Below, in pieces: positions 13,680 through 14,117 of a stretch of 14,117 nucleotides of DNA. Each line of letters starts with the position of its first letter. Position 1 is the stretch's first letter. The stretch comes from Chloroflexota bacterium (GTDB lineage: Bacteria > Chloroflexota > Dehalococcoidia > UBA3495): assembly GCA_022563275.1 (NCBI GenBank), contig JADFNR010000057.1, positions 6,740 to 20,856 on the forward strand. The letters run 5' to 3'. Both the position numbers and the translations under genes were made by a program. Under the pieces are notes generated by a model. It was not told the origin of the DNA, ran no database searches, and was given only the letters and a program-made list of their open reading frames with translations.

Positions 13680-14075
13680 ATGTCTAAGACCATCCTTCAG
13701 AGCGCCAAGGTAGCCGCGCCCGGCGGGATAATGTCCCAGGGAGTGGAGGTTCCGGCCGGCAAGATGGTGTTTGTCTCGGGTCAGGTGGCGCGGGACTTGG
13801 ACGGCAGCGTGGTCGGCGTGGGCGACGTTTCCGCCCAGACCCGCAAGGTGTTGCAGAACATGCAGTCGGTCCTGGCGGAGTCCGGGGCCACCATGGACGA
13901 CGTGGTGAAGGTCACGGTGTTCGTCACCAACCTGGAGAAGCATTTCGCCGACATCCACAAAGTCCGGGGCGAGTTCTTCAAGAGCGGCTATCCGGCCAGC
14001 ACCATGGTGGAGGTTAAGGCTCTGGTCCATGAGGACATGCTGATCGAGATTGAAGCGATCGCGGTGGTGTCGTAG
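13680..14075 (+). CDS. RidA/YjgF-family protein lacking the usual catalytic Arg
   Basis: 131 residues, the standard length of the trimeric RidA fold. VFVSGQVARDLDGSVVG near 24-40, the QTRKVLQNMQSVLAESGATMDDVVKVTVFVTN stretch (in parts), and a C-terminal YPASTMVEVKAL...LIEIEAIAVV. Canonical imine deaminases have P-A-R-T-x-V-E-V at this point; here the Arg is Ser (PASTMVEV), so classic enamine/imine deaminase activity is doubtful, and it may belong to a Rid subgroup with another role. ATG 13680 is 6 bases after AGGAGG (13668-13673); the in-frame GTG one codon earlier is too close to it. Confidence 0.9.
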   Translation: MSKTILQSAKVAAPGGIMSQGVEVPAGKMVFVSGQVARDLDGSVVGVGDVSAQTRKVLQNMQSVLAESGATMDDVVKVTVFVTNLEKHFADIHKVRGEFFKSGYPASTMVEVKALVHEDMLIEIEAIAVVS

Positions 14076-14117
14076 CCGTCAGCTAACAGCTATCAGCGGT
14101 CAGCTTTCAGGAATCAA
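14076..14117. repeat. Short CAGCT/CAGC-rich repeat at the right edge
   Basis: The 42 bases after the RidA-like stop contain GTCAGCT twice (14079-14085 and 14099-14105) with related CAGCTATCAGC between. This looks like the edge of a simple intergenic repeat of the AGCTGATAGC type; it is cut by the window end, so its extent is unknown. Confidence 0.4.

Noticed and set aside
1..14117. tRNA, rRNA, CRISPR arrays, transposases
   Set aside because: Looked for by eye on both strands; no such gene, spaced direct-repeat array or transposase-like protein was seen.

Overview
The window is a fairly GC-rich bacterial chromosome segment. The mix of a CMD/AhpD-like protein, a DHA2 efflux pump, a LAL regulator, an HpaB-type monooxygenase with cupin, ABM and RidA-like neighbours, and short dispersed palindromes would fit an uncultured Chloroflexota/Dehalococcoidia-like genome. 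That is an impression from gene content only; there is no rRNA or phylogenetic test behind it.

Layout: 1-1819 (minus) holds most of a long RelA/SpoT (p)ppGpp enzyme, cut by the left edge. 1820-2114 is intergenic with two palindromic repeats. A CMD-family gene (2115-2675, minus) and a 14-TM-type MFS exporter (2810-4366, plus) are divergent. 4363-6303 is one leftward operon with its own MerR-type promoter. 6565-9513 (plus) is a large LuxR-family ATPase regulator, followed by a secreted protein and a DUF1059 protein. After a 480-base gap come a cupin and an HpaB-type flavin monooxygenase (minus), divergent from an ABM-domain protein and a RidA-like protein (plus).

The most striking part is the leftward operon: merR-like regulator, glutaredoxin-like protein, 54-residue membrane protein with a Cys-Cys pair, lipoprotein redoxin, and a MerT-like membrane protein. 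Read conventionally, three of these genes are broken by in-frame TGA codons. Each TGA sits exactly where the family has its reactive cysteine: UxxC in the glutaredoxin (TGA at 5719-5721), UxxC in the redoxin (5092-5094), and two consecutive TGAs (4637-4642) at the vicinal Cys-Cys pair of MerT. Each is followed by a hairpin with a 5-nt apical loop whose second base is G, as expected of a bacterial SECIS element. I read this as a metal-induced selenoprotein operon, probably for Hg(II) or another soft divalent metal, in which selenols replace thiols. It includes a Sec-Sec membrane transporter. The MerT reading frame also needs a one-base shift at a 16-bp palindrome, so that gene may be damaged or contain an assembly error.

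How the parts may work together (inference): the MerR-type sensor has the three cysteines of divalent-metal sensors and sits behind a CueR/MerR-type promoter with a 20-bp spacer. On metal exposure it would switch on a membrane selenol pair that binds metal, and two selenol/thiol redoxins that could supply reducing power or repair. No selA, selB, selC, selD, merA or merP is present in the window.
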